44,055 nt of DNA. It comes from Brevibacterium sp. GTDB lineage: Bacteria > Actinomycetota > Actinomycetes > Actinomycetales > Brevibacteriaceae. Below the pieces are notes generated by a model. It saw only the letters and a list, made by a program, of their open reading frames with translations, did no database searches and was not told the origin of the DNA. The translations under genes and the position numbers were made by a program. The first letter of the stretch is position 1, and every line of letters starts with the position of its first letter. Below are positions 26,860-35,073 of the stretch, piece after piece. Where the stretch lies: assembly GCA_031179165.1 (NCBI GenBank), contig JAPSIC010000010.1, positions 1 to 44,055 on the forward strand, given 5' to 3'.

Positions 26860-28125
26860 TCACGATTGCGGAGCCAGCCCAACATCCGCCGCCAGCCCCA
26901 GCTCTCGCCAGATCTTCGGGTCGTGAGTGACGCTGTGGCTCCAAAACGGCCGGTCGATGATCACCTCGTGCACATTGGCAGCCCCGGGTAGGCGTTGCGC
27001 GGCGCGGGCGATGGCGAGCACGATGTCGAACCTCAAGCGGATGTCGACGACGCGTCGCACCATGTCCAGCATCAGACGGTGCGGAGCGTGGACCGGAGCG
27101 CTGAGGAGCACCACCTCGTCGATGAGCGCTCCGTCGTTGACGGCGCGGGCGACTAGTTCGCTGCCGTAGCTGAATCCGAAAACGGTGTGGAGGCCATGCC
27201 CACCGCCGGCGGCAGTTGCCCAGCGATGGAACCGTCGGCCTCCGAGGATCCTCTGCTCCTCACTGAACGCGCCCGACCAGGAGAACTCCTGGCCGCCGTC
27301 GTAGAGGTCCTGCCGAACTTCTCGCTGTATATAGGTGTGGAAGTCTCCGCCCGGGTACCACCAGGTGTCCTTCCAGCCCCAGGTTCCATGGATCATCGTG
27401 GACACCTGCCCTGCACGAGCCCTCCTCGGCTCAGAACTTCGCTCGGGCGCTGAACTGCCGTCCGTTGAGCCAGTTTCAGCCGGATGGTAGAGGAAGGGCG
27501 CCAATGAGATCTCGCGCACGATCGGATCTGCGGAGTTGAGCCCGAGATCCACGCGCACTCTGGCAAGATCTTTCAGGGCTCTGAGGACCTGCTCTGAGTC
27601 GTGACTGCCCACTGCTTGATCGAGCCGGCCGGTGCAGTAGGTCTGCCAGCCCTCCTTGACCCCCGATATGTCGATCGAATCAGGTGGACGCTCGGCACCA
27701 TCAAGCGCAGCCAGGGATGTGAGGATCGCCGCAGCCGCGGTCACCGATTCGCGTTCCAGACTGCTGGTCAGGCCGGACGCGAGCAGTGCCAATCGAGCCC
27801 TGCGTGTTCCTGACTCGTTGAGGTCGTCGAAGGCTTTCCTGCGCAGTGTCGACCAGTCGTCCATGGGAGCCTCGAGCAGAAACTCGACCTCACGGCTCTG
27901 ATGTTCCCGTGCCGACACTGTGCCGCGGGGCATTGCGAGTCCACCATCGAGCCCAAAACTCTCGAGGCTGTCCGGCGGGACGACGACGTCCGATGGGACG
28001 CCATGCGAGTTCGGCCCCGGCCCGAGGGCCGCCATCATCGCGAACCGGGCAGCGTTGGTGCCTTCGTTCGCGCGAGTGGGCTCGATCGAATCACGATCGG
28101 CGAAGATCTCGAAGCTCTCGACCAC
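26860..28125 (-). CDS. Alpha/beta-hydrolase fold protein of the second exporter operon
   Basis: 421 aa from a GTG at 28125, ten bases after the stop of the exporter ATPase gene, with AAGGG at the junction; the start is the least certain part. The C-terminal half contains TMIHGTWGWKDTWW (oxyanion region), the nucleophile elbow FGFSYGSE with Ser319, VLLSAPVH and a late PFWSHSVTHDP segment that may supply the catalytic His. The N-terminal half is charged and Ala-rich. It could be an esterase acting on acyl groups of the exported polymer, but no substrate evidence is visible. I do not recognise a more specific family. Confidence 0.6.
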   Translation of the reverse strand: MVESFEIFADRDSIEPTRANEGTNAARFAMMAALGPGPNSHGVPSDVVVPPDSLESFGLDGGLAMPRGTVSAREHQSREVEFLLEAPMDDWSTLRRKAFDDLNESGTRRARLALLASGLTSSLERESVTAAAAILTSLAALDGAERPPDSIDISGVKEGWQTYCTGRLDQAVGSHDSEQVLRALKDLARVRVDLGLNSADPIVREISLAPFLYHPAETGSTDGSSAPERSSEPRRARAGQVSTMIHGTWGWKDTWWYPGGDFHTYIQREVRQDLYDGGQEFSWSGAFSEEQRILGGRRFHRWATAAGGGHGLHTVFGFSYGSELVARAVNDGALIDEVVLLSAPVHAPHRLMLDMVRRVVDIRLRFDIVLAIARAAQRLPGAANVHEVIIDRPFWSHSVTHDPKIWRELGLAADVGLAPQS

Positions 28126-28135
28126 CTCGGCGCCC

Positions 28136-28909
28136 TTACTTGAAGTTCTCGTACTCCTTGACGACGTCCTCGGTGGGTCCGTCGGCGCGGAGCACGCCCT
28201 TCTCGATCCAGATCGTGCGGTTGCACGTGTCCTTGATCGATCGCATCGAATGCGAGACGAGGAAGACGGTGCCGGCGTTCTCGCGGATCTCCCGAATCTT
28301 GCCCTCACTGCGCTTCTGGAACTGCTTGTCGCCGACGGCCAGGGCCTCGTCGACGATGAGGATCTCGTGCTGAACGGCGGTGGCGATGCCGAACTTCAGG
28401 CGCTGGGACATGCCGGAGGAGTAGGTGCGCATCGGCATGTCGATGAAGTCGGCCAGGCCGGTGAACTCGACGATGTCGTCGTACTTGGCCTCGACTTCCG
28501 CCCGGGTCATCCCCAGGGCCAGCCCGCCGAGGATGATGTTGCGACCGCCCGACAGGTCCCCGATGAGCGCCGCACCGACGCCGAGGAGGTTCGGCCTGGC
28601 ACTGGCATACACAGCGCCGGAGGACGTCGGGGTGAGTCCGGTGATCGTGCGCATCAGGGTCGATTTGCCCGAGCCGTTGCTGCCGATGATGCCGATCGAC
28701 TCATTGGCGTGGGCGACGAAGCTGATGCCCTTGAGGGCGTGGACCTCGCGCAGCTCTCTCTTGCGCTGGAGGAAACCGCTCGCGGTCCCGAGCGCCAGCT
28801 TCTTCCCCGTCGCCAGGGTCTTGTACTTGACGTGAACGTCGTCGCAGATGACGACGGGCGGGTCGGTCTGTTCTTCGGTCTCGGGCGCAGTCATCTCGGC
28901 CTCACTCAT
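28136..28909 (-). CDS. ABC transporter ATP-binding protein (TagH type), second system
   Basis: 257 aa from ATG 28909, overlapping the permease stop by eight bases. Walker A GSNGSGKST (76-84), signature YSSGMSQRL, Walker B ILIVDEALAVGD and the H-loop VSHSM are intact. The protein ends right after the ATPase fold, without the 190-residue tail of the other exporter ATPase. Together with the adjacent permease it should export a wall glycopolymer such as a teichoic acid. Confidence 0.92.
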   Translation of the reverse strand: MSEAEMTAPETEEQTDPPVVICDDVHVKYKTLATGKKLALGTASGFLQRKRELREVHALKGISFVAHANESIGIIGSNGSGKSTLMRTITGLTPTSSGAVYASARPNLLGVGAALIGDLSGGRNIILGGLALGMTRAEVEAKYDDIVEFTGLADFIDMPMRTYSSGMSQRLKFGIATAVQHEILIVDEALAVGDKQFQKRSEGKIREIRENAGTVFLVSHSMRSIKDTCNRTIWIEKGVLRADGPTEDVVKEYENFK

Positions 28910-29759
28910 CTCGTCCGTACCTTTCCTCCGCCCTCCAGAAGAACACGAAGCCGAACACGAACACCACCACAGCCCAGACAGAGAGGTTGAAGAAGTACTC
29001 GTAAGGCACGGACATGTTCTTCATGAGAATTCCACGGCTGATGGCCAGGACGTTGTTCAGGGGGTGCCAATCCGCGAAGGCCTGCCAGCCGGGCGCGACC
29101 CTCTGGATCATGTCGTTGAGATTGAAGAACACTCCCGAGGTGTAGAAGATCATGCGGGAGATGAACGGGATGACCTGGCTGAGGTCCCGGAAGTGGACCG
29201 TGATGCGGGCGAAGATGAATGCGATGCCCTGGTTGAAGATCCAGAAGATCAGCACCAGGGGGATGAAGAGCAGCCACTCCCAGCTGGGCCTCGACCCCCA
29301 GATCATCGCCAGGATGATCATCAGCGCCAAGGTCGGCATGAAGTTGAGGAGGTTCTGCAGCACCGTGGCGATCGGCAGCACGATGCGCGGGAAGGGCAGC
29401 GACTGGACCAGTGACGCATTCTGGATGATCGACTTCGCGCCGCCATTCATCGACGAGTTGAAGAATTCGAGAGAGAAGACACCGATGATGACGAAGGGCA
29501 CGAAGTCAGCAGGCCGGGCGCCGACGCCGGACATGATGAACCCGAAGACGATTCCGTAGATGAGTGCGGAGAAGGAGGGCCGCAGGACGACCCAGAGCAT
29601 GCCGAGGCGGTTGCGTTCGTTCTCGCTCTGGATCCGGTAGCGCGCCAGTGTCAGGGTGAAGTCGCTGCGCTGCCACAGCTCCTTGACGTATTCGGGCAAA
29701 GACGGCCGCCCACCCACTCTTTCGAGCCCGTGCTCGGCAGCAAGCTTGGCCATATCCAT
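28902..29759 (-). CDS. ABC-2 type polysaccharide exporter permease (TagG-like), second system
   Basis: 285 aa from ATG 29759. An N-terminal amphipathic block (LWQRSDFTLTLARYRIQSENERNRLG region) leads into six membrane segments and ends in FVFFWRAEERYGRDE, typical of TagG-like permeases. First gene of a three-gene minus-strand unit (permease, ATPase, hydrolase). The transmembrane half of a lipid-linked polymer exporter. Confidence 0.92.
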   Translation of the reverse strand: MDMAKLAAEHGLERVGGRPSLPEYVKELWQRSDFTLTLARYRIQSENERNRLGMLWVVLRPSFSALIYGIVFGFIMSGVGARPADFVPFVIIGVFSLEFFNSSMNGGAKSIIQNASLVQSLPFPRIVLPIATVLQNLLNFMPTLALMIILAMIWGSRPSWEWLLFIPLVLIFWIFNQGIAFIFARITVHFRDLSQVIPFISRMIFYTSGVFFNLNDMIQRVAPGWQAFADWHPLNNVLAISRGILMKNMSVPYEYFFNLSVWAVVVFVFGFVFFWRAEERYGRDE

Positions 29760-29828
29760 GAATAGAAGGTCTCTCGTCGGCGACTTGTTACGAACAAAGG
29801 AAGTCTATGCGATCGGCCCAATCGAGGC

Positions 29829-31055
29829 TCACAGTCGGCTGTGAGCCTTGAGGTCGAAATCCGGGTCCTCGATCTGCCCTCTGGTCGGAATGAGGTTACC
29901 ACTCAGTACGCGTCGGGCGGCCGCCTGCATGGGCGGCCACCCGAGGGTCTCGACGCCGATCAGAGGGGCGTCGGCGTCGGGTCCGGCGAAGTGGAAGACC
30001 TGCATCTTCTTCCCGTCCGGATGCCTCCGAATCATCGTGTCTGCCGAGTCAGGCCTGGTCAGACCTGCGGTGAAGACCTTCTCCGGGCCCTGGAAGCTCC
30101 AATGCCACGGCACGTCCGACCACGGCTGGTCGATCTCACCGGTGAGCAGCTGCGCGAGATACCTCCCGTGGGTCTCCGCGACCGGCTCGCAGGCCCACGG
30201 GTGGGCGAGGGCATAGGGACCCTCCGTCACTCGCGCGCAGTCCCCGGCGGCCCAGACGCCCGCGTGCGATGTTGCCAATTTCTCATTCACGTCCCAGGCG
30301 AACTCGGGCACCTCTCCGTCGATCGGGATGAGTTCGGGGCGCGCCCCGACGCTGGTCACGAACAGGTCGTGGACACCGCCTGGAATGTCGGCAGGATCGG
30401 TCAGGTTCGTCACGAACTCCACCCCCGCCGCCCGGTGGGCGGCGACGAGGGCATCCCGGACCGGTTGCGACAGCTGCCGGCGCAGCGGCTCGGTCCCCCG
30501 CAGATAGACCGTGGCCCGGTGGCCGGCGGCCACCGCCGAGGTCGCGACCTCCATCCCCAGATACCCGGAACCGAGCACCCCGACGTCGAGCTGCTCGGTC
30601 GACGCCTCGACACGGGCGCGGATCCATTCCGCCTCGTCGAGGTCGTAGACGGGAAGGGCATCGGGATAGCCGGGGACATGCGGGGCATTGGCAGTCATCC
30701 CGGTGGCGAGGATGCAGTGGGTGAACTCGACGGTCTCCCCCGAATCGAGGATCACGGTGCCGGCGATCTCGGGATCATCGGCCCGGGAGGCGTCGGGCTG
30801 GGACTGTGCGGTCGCCTCGGCGAGGGTGATCTGCAGGGCCCGGGCACGGACGAAGGTCACGAGCTCCGAGGACCCCAGGTGATAGGGCAGGTGGTACCGG
30901 GAGCCGTCGAAGAGGTGCTTCGACAGCGGTGGACGCTCGTACGTCTCCCCCGCCTGTGGGTCGATGAGTGTCACTGGCTGGCCGCGTTCGGCGAACTCGC
31001 GTGCAGCGGTCGTTCCGGCCAGGCCTGCCCCGATGATGACGATCCGTTTGCCCAT
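29829..31055 (-). CDS. FAD-dependent oxidoreductase, ferredoxin-reductase type
   Basis: 408 aa from ATG 31055. The first FAD motif is IIGAGLAGTTAA, followed by the substrate-side RPPLSK block typical of rubredoxin/ferredoxin reductases, an ATGMTANAP segment, a second dinucleotide motif VLGSGYLGMEVA for NAD(P)H and the VWAAGDCA motif near the C-terminus. It probably passes electrons from NAD(P)H to a small iron-sulfur or heme partner that is not in this window. The start lies 6 nt behind a TACGAT -10 box, so the mRNA should be leaderless. It is divergent from the rhodanese gene, only 58 bases away. Confidence 0.88.
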   Translation of the reverse strand: MGKRIVIIGAGLAGTTAAREFAERGQPVTLIDPQAGETYERPPLSKHLFDGSRYHLPYHLGSSELVTFVRARALQITLAEATAQSQPDASRADDPEIAGTVILDSGETVEFTHCILATGMTANAPHVPGYPDALPVYDLDEAEWIRARVEASTEQLDVGVLGSGYLGMEVATSAVAAGHRATVYLRGTEPLRRQLSQPVRDALVAAHRAAGVEFVTNLTDPADIPGGVHDLFVTSVGARPELIPIDGEVPEFAWDVNEKLATSHAGVWAAGDCARVTEGPYALAHPWACEPVAETHGRYLAQLLTGEIDQPWSDVPWHWSFQGPEKVFTAGLTRPDSADTMIRRHPDGKKMQVFHFAGPDADAPLIGVETLGWPPMQAAARRVLSGNLIPTRGQIEDPDFDLKAHSRL

Positions 31056-31061
31056 AGGCCC

Positions 31062-31067
31062 ATCGTA
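31062..31067 (-). promoter_or_regulatory. -10 box of a leaderless promoter for the FAD oxidoreductase gene
   Basis: TACGAT on the minus strand, followed by a 6-nt spacer (31056-31061) and the ATG at 31055. This fits the TANNNT-N6-start pattern of leaderless actinobacterial transcripts and repeats at five other genes in the window. Confidence 0.65.
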
Positions 31068-31101
31068 TGGCCAGGGGATGCCGGCCGGTCGCCTCGGTGC
31101 T

Positions 31102-31107
31102 TAGACT
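31102..31107 (+). promoter_or_regulatory. -10 box of a leaderless promoter for the rhodanese gene
   Basis: TAGACT followed by 6 nt and ATG 31114; no Shine-Dalgarno. Only 34 bases separate it from the divergent TACGAT box, so the two RNA polymerase sites must be adjacent or overlap. Confidence 0.68.
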
Positions 31108-31113
31108 GGATTC

Positions 31114-31443
31114 ATGAGTGATGAAACTTCGGTTCAGGTGACAGAGATTCCCGAGGGCGCGCCGATTCTCGACGTGCGTGAGGACGACGAGTGGCAGGCC
31201 GGGCACATCGAAGGGGCCATCCACGTTCCCCTGGCCGATCTGCCCGCCCGCTACGGCGAGGTGCCCCTCGACGAGGACGTGTACGTGATCTGCCGCACCG
31301 GGGGTCGGTCCCGGCGCGCCGCGGCCTGGCTCAACGAGAACGGATTCGACGCGATCAACGTCAACGGCGGCATGGGGGCCTGGAACCTCGACCACGGCAA
31401 GCCGATCGTGTCCGAAACCGGTGAAGAACCCTGGGTGAAGTAG
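31114..31443 (+). CDS. Single-domain rhodanese-like protein
   Basis: 109 aa from ATG 31114. The core has ILDVREDDEWQAGHIEGAIHVPL and the active-site loop CRTGGRS with Cys60, followed by AAAWLNENGFDAINVNGGMGAW, all standard for single-domain rhodaneses. The six-residue loop fits sulfur (not arsenate or phosphate) chemistry: persulfide transfer in the cytosol. No partner gene identifies the acceptor. Confidence 0.92.
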   Translation: MSDETSVQVTEIPEGAPILDVREDDEWQAGHIEGAIHVPLADLPARYGEVPLDEDVYVICRTGGRSRRAAAWLNENGFDAINVNGGMGAWNLDHGKPIVSETGEEPWVK

Positions 31444-31496
31444 TCCTGGATGGAATAGGCAGGATTCCCACCACCCGGACGCTGCGCCGCCTCGGC

Positions 31497-31907
31497 GTGG
31501 CGATCCTCGTGCCCAGCGCGGTCCTGTGCGCCCTGCTCATCCTCTACCCCTCCGGCAGCGCAATCGCCTTCGCCAACTTCAAGATGTGGGAGGCCTTCCA
31601 AGCCGTCTTCGGCTGGCTGCCCCACGCCGAGGAGTTCACGCCGGGCCGCCTCGAGCGGGTATGGAACGTCGTCATGTTCATCCCGCTGGGCTTCGCCCTG
31701 GTGCTGCTGCTGCCGCGCTGGTGGTGGGCCGCGGTCCTCGTGCTGGCCAGCGTCGGCATCGAGTCCGTCCAGTTCCTGTTCTACAACGGCGCGCGACTGC
31801 CCGAAGCCTGGGACGTGGTGACGAACTCCCTCGGCGGATTCGTCGGTGTGGGAGCCGGATTCATCGTGCTGTGGCTGTTCCGCCCCGAGCCCGAGGACCC
31901 CGTCTAA
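31497..31907 (+). CDS. VanZ-like membrane protein
   Basis: 136 aa from a GTG at 31497, the only usual start codon between the upstream in-frame stop and the protein; no ribosome site is obvious. Membrane segments lie near residues 2-20, 50-70, 74-93 and 108-128. The NVVMFIPLGFAL and SVGIESVQFL blocks, and NSLGGFVGVGAG, are the conserved parts of the VanZ family. The family's molecular function is unclear; some members affect teicoplanin resistance. It follows the rhodanese gene by 53 bases and may share its transcript. Confidence 0.82.
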   Translation: MAILVPSAVLCALLILYPSGSAIAFANFKMWEAFQAVFGWLPHAEEFTPGRLERVWNVVMFIPLGFALVLLLPRWWWAAVLVLASVGIESVQFLFYNGARLPEAWDVVTNSLGGFVGVGAGFIVLWLFRPEPEDPV

Positions 31908-31918
31908 CCCGTGGTGCC

Positions 31919-31939
31919 GGTGGACGGGAATCGTCCACC
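31919..31939 (+). terminator. Hairpin after the VanZ-like gene
   Basis: Perfect 8-bp inverted repeat GGTGGACG (31919-31926) and CGTCCACC (31932-31939) with a GGAAT loop, 12 bases after the VanZ-like stop. No long T tract follows, so termination may be partial. Confidence 0.5.
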
Positions 31940-31998
31940 ATTCAAGACCTCGAGGCCGGGGACTGTGTGCGGGGGCAGGGATTTGGCAAGGTAGGGAC

Positions 31999-33639
31999 AT
32001 GACTACTCGCGCCGGCCAACTTGCCCAAGATCGGGACCTCGTTGACATCCCCGCCCTGCTCGATTCGTACTACGACCTCGTCCCCGACCCATCCGTCCCG
32101 GCCCAGGCCGTGAGCTTCGGCACCTCGGGGCACCGCGGCTCGAGCTTCAACCGCGCCTTCAACGAAGCCCACATCGCCGCGATCACCGCCGCGATCGTCG
32201 ACTTCCGCAAGGATCACGGGACCCGCGGACCGATCTTCCTCGGCCGCGACACGCATGCGCTGAGCGAGCCCGCGTTCCTCACCGTCCTCGAGGTCCTCGC
32301 CGCCGCCGAGGTGCCGGCCCTCATCGACGAACGCGACGGCTTCACCCCCACCCCGGCCGTCTCCCACGCCGTTCTCGGGTTCAACGCCGGCAAGAGCCGC
32401 ACCGACGCCCAGGCCGACGCGATCATCGTCACCCCCAGCCACAACCCGCCCTCCGACGGCGGCATCAAGTACAACCCGCCCCACGGCGGACCGGCCGGCA
32501 CGGACACGACGAAATGGATCGCCGACCGCGCCAACGCCTACCTCGAAGCTGGATGGGAGAAGATCCCGCGCACCTCCTTCCAGCGTGCCTTCCACCTCGA
32601 CAACACCGAGAACTTCGACTTCATCGCCAACTACCTCGGCGACCTCGAGTCTGTCATCGACATCGACGTCATCCGCAGCTCGGGACTCTCGATCGGCGCC
32701 GACCCCCTCGGCGGGGCCAGCGTCGACTACTGGGCCGCGATCGCCGAGGACTTCGACCTCAATCTCACCGTCGTCCATCCCGAGATCGACCCGACCTGGG
32801 CGTTCATGACCCTGGACTGGGACGAGAACATCCGGATGGACTGCTCCTCCCCCTACGCGATGGCCGGACTCATCGCCTCCCGGAGCGAGTACGATATCGC
32901 CACGGGCAACGACGCCGATGCCGACAGGCACGGGATCGTCACCCCCGACGCGGGACTGATGAATCCCAACCACTTCCTGGCCACCGCCATCGACTACCTG
33001 CTCGAGAATCGCAGCGGATGGCCCGCCTCGGCGGCGATCGGCAAGACCCTGGTCACCTCGTCGATCGTCGATCGCATCGTCGCCGCCCACCGGCGGGCCC
33101 TGTTCGAGGTTCCCGTCGGGTTCAAGTGGTTCGTTCCCGGCCTGCTCGACTCGACCCTGGCCTTCGGGGGTGAGGAGTCGGCGGGAGCGTCGTTCCTGCG
33201 CCGCGACGGCAAGGTCTGGTCGACCGACAAGGACGGGATCATCCTCGCCCTGCTCGCCGCGGAGATGACCGCGAAGACCGGGCAGACGCCCTCCCAGCGC
33301 TACGCGGGACTCGCGGCCAAGTATGGCACCAGCTCCTACGCCCGCCAGGATGCGCCCGCCACGCGGGAGCAGAAGTCGCGGCTCGGCTCGCTCAAGGCCG
33401 AGGAGGTCGGCGCGACGTCCATCGCCGGGGAGCAGATCGAAGCGGTGCTCACCTCGGCGCCGGGGAACAACGCGCCCATCGGCGGGCTCAAGGTGACGAC
33501 GGAGAACGCCTGGTTCGCCGTCCGCCCGTCGGGCACCGAGGACGTGTACAAGATCTACGCCGAGTCGCTGCGCGACGACGAGCACCTGCAGCAGGTGCAG
33601 AAGGATGCGCGCAAGCTCGTCGACTCCGTGCTCAAGTGA
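31999..33639 (+). CDS. pgm: Phosphoglucomutase (alpha-D-glucose phosphate-specific)
   Basis: 546 aa from ATG 31999, with AGGGA just upstream. The start of the alpha-phosphohexomutase fold is VSFGTSGHRGSS (39-49), the phosphoserine loop is VTPSHNPPSDGG with Ser147, the metal loop is TGNDADADRHG and the phosphate-binding end is RPSGTEDVYKIYAES. The length matches bacterial Pgm. It interconverts glucose 1- and 6-phosphate and so feeds UDP-glucose for wall polymers and storage sugars. It faces the LCP gene across a strong hairpin. Confidence 0.95.
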   Translation: MTTRAGQLAQDRDLVDIPALLDSYYDLVPDPSVPAQAVSFGTSGHRGSSFNRAFNEAHIAAITAAIVDFRKDHGTRGPIFLGRDTHALSEPAFLTVLEVLAAAEVPALIDERDGFTPTPAVSHAVLGFNAGKSRTDAQADAIIVTPSHNPPSDGGIKYNPPHGGPAGTDTTKWIADRANAYLEAGWEKIPRTSFQRAFHLDNTENFDFIANYLGDLESVIDIDVIRSSGLSIGADPLGGASVDYWAAIAEDFDLNLTVVHPEIDPTWAFMTLDWDENIRMDCSSPYAMAGLIASRSEYDIATGNDADADRHGIVTPDAGLMNPNHFLATAIDYLLENRSGWPASAAIGKTLVTSSIVDRIVAAHRRALFEVPVGFKWFVPGLLDSTLAFGGEESAGASFLRRDGKVWSTDKDGIILALLAAEMTAKTGQTPSQRYAGLAAKYGTSSYARQDAPATREQKSRLGSLKAEEVGATSIAGEQIEAVLTSAPGNNAPIGGLKVTTENAWFAVRPSGTEDVYKIYAESLRDDEHLQQVQKDARKLVDSVLK

Positions 33640-33691
33640 GCCTTGCAGCTCGAGTGAGACAATTCGAGTGAGACCAGCGCGGCAGACACAG

Positions 33692-33728
33692 ACCGGCGGC
33701 TCCCGTCGCGATGAAGGGAGCCGCCGGT
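33692..33728. terminator. Strong bidirectional terminator between pgm and the LCP gene
   Basis: Perfect 13-bp stem ACCGGCGGCTCCC (33692-33704) with its complement (33716-33728) and an 11-base loop, followed by TTTCGTCT on the plus strand. It sits between convergent genes, 37 bases past the natural LCP stop, and so supports that stop over the long read-through frame. Confidence 0.85.
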
Positions 33729-33764
33729 TTCGTCTCAGGACCGGGCCGTCGAAGAGCCGCCTTT

Positions 33765-34842
33765 TCAGAGGCTCTTGACGGAGGCGCTTGCCGGGGCAGA
33801 GGTGCTGTTCGGGCGCGCTCTCGACGTACTGGTCGAGGGTGTCGTTCTTGAACGCCTCGCGCACCTTCTTCAGCTCGGCCTCGTCGACCTCGATGATCGA
33901 CTGGCCATCGGCCGAACGACCCACTCCGGCGGTCGGGGCGGTGAAGAACTGGATGTCGCCGGGGCGCACATCGCGCATCTCGAACGCGGTGGAGGAGATG
34001 TACTGGGCGGTGAGGCCGCTGTCGACGTACATGTACGGGGCGAAGTCGGTGACCATGTCGGCGATCTTCTGCGGGTTCGACAGGGTGTCGGCGGAGATCA
34101 TCTCGTTGATCAGACCCTTGATGAAGGCCTGCTGATTGCGGGCGCGCTGGAAGTCGCCGTCGGAGAACTTCTTGCGTTCGCGCACGAAGGCCAGCGCCTG
34201 CTCACCGTTGAGGTGGTTCTCACCCTTGACGAACTCATGGCCGTCGCGGGTGAAGGCCTGCTCGGAGTCCACGGTCACCCCGCCGAGGCTGTCGGTGAGC
34301 CCCTTGAATCCCTCGAAGTCGATGACGGCGACGTGGTCGATCTCGTCGTCGATGAAGTCCGAGACGGTGGACACGGCCAGGGGCAGGCCGCCGTAGGACA
34401 GGGCGGCGTTGATCTTCGCCTCGCCGTGGCCCTCGATGTCGACCCAGGTGTCACGCGGGATCGACATCACCTGGACGTTCGACCCGGACTCGGGCAGGTG
34501 CATGACCATCATCGTGTCCGAGCGCAGCCCGCGGCTGTCGTTCATGTCGACTTCGCTCATCGGCTCGTCGGAGCCGAGCAGCAGGATGTTCGTCCCCTTC
34601 TTGTCGTCCTCCTTCTCGGCCTTCGGGGTGCCGAAGATCTGTTCGTCGGAGAGCTGGTTGGCCGCCTCGTTGAAGTTGCGTCCGATGTTCCACAGATAGA
34701 GGCCGACGCCGAGGACGCCGAGCACGACGACGACGATGGCCGCCACCAGGACCTTGCGCCACACCCGCCGCTTCTTGCGGGGCCGCTGCGGCTGTTCGTC
34801 CTGCTGGCCGAACAGATCGTCGAAATTGCTGTGGTCCGTCAT
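33765..34842 (-). CDS. LytR-CpsA-Psr (LCP) family wall-polymer ligase, apparent 1-nt frameshift near the C-terminus
   Basis: Starts at ATG 34842, six bases after GGAG. Basic cytosolic N-terminus, one membrane segment (about 30-50), then the LCP domain with NILLLGSD, SDTMMVMHL, the Arg of SIPRDTWVD, KINAALSYGG and the FVRERKKFSDGDFQRARNQQ block, all intact. LCP enzymes attach undecaprenyl-linked wall polymers to peptidoglycan. After codon 346 (CAG 33807-33805) the frame runs on antisense through pgm without a stop. Skipping one base (33804) gives a short tail TSAPASASVKSL and TGA at 33765, just before the terminator. An extra base (sequencing error or real mutation) is the simplest reading; the catalytic domain is unaffected. 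Confidence 0.85.
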
Positions 34843-34919
34843 CGGCACTCCAGTCGTGTCAAGAGGGGTGGTGCTGCGCGGTCGTCCCGCACATGAAAGG
34901 TCAAGAGGATCGAACTCAT

Positions 34920-34925
34920 TGTATA
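34920..34925 (-). promoter_or_regulatory. -10 box candidate for the LCP gene
   Basis: TATACA (within TATACAAT) on the minus strand, 77 bases upstream of the LCP start codon. The -35 region is weak. Unlike several neighbours, this gene has a leader and a Shine-Dalgarno. Confidence 0.45.
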
Positions 34926-35061
34926 GTGACGGCCGGTGGCTGGCTCACAGCCGCGACAGGCCCGCGCAGATCAGGTCGGAGACCGCGCTGTCGAAGACGC
35001 GGTGACCGTTCTCACCAGCAATTCCCGCATCCGACTGCTGTACCGACTAGACGGTAGTAGA

Positions 35062-35067
35062 TAGACT
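35062..35067 (+). promoter_or_regulatory. -10 box of a leaderless promoter for the MFS gene
   Basis: TAGACT followed by 6 nt and GTG 35074. The same hexamer and spacing occur at the rhodanese gene. This favours the second of two adjacent GTG codons as the start. Confidence 0.62.
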
Positions 35068-35073
35068 TGGGTG

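Noticed and set aside
31942-33764. 620-residue C-terminal extension of the LCP protein
   Set aside because: It is antisense to pgm and crosses a perfect terminator. A one-base correction gives a natural end.
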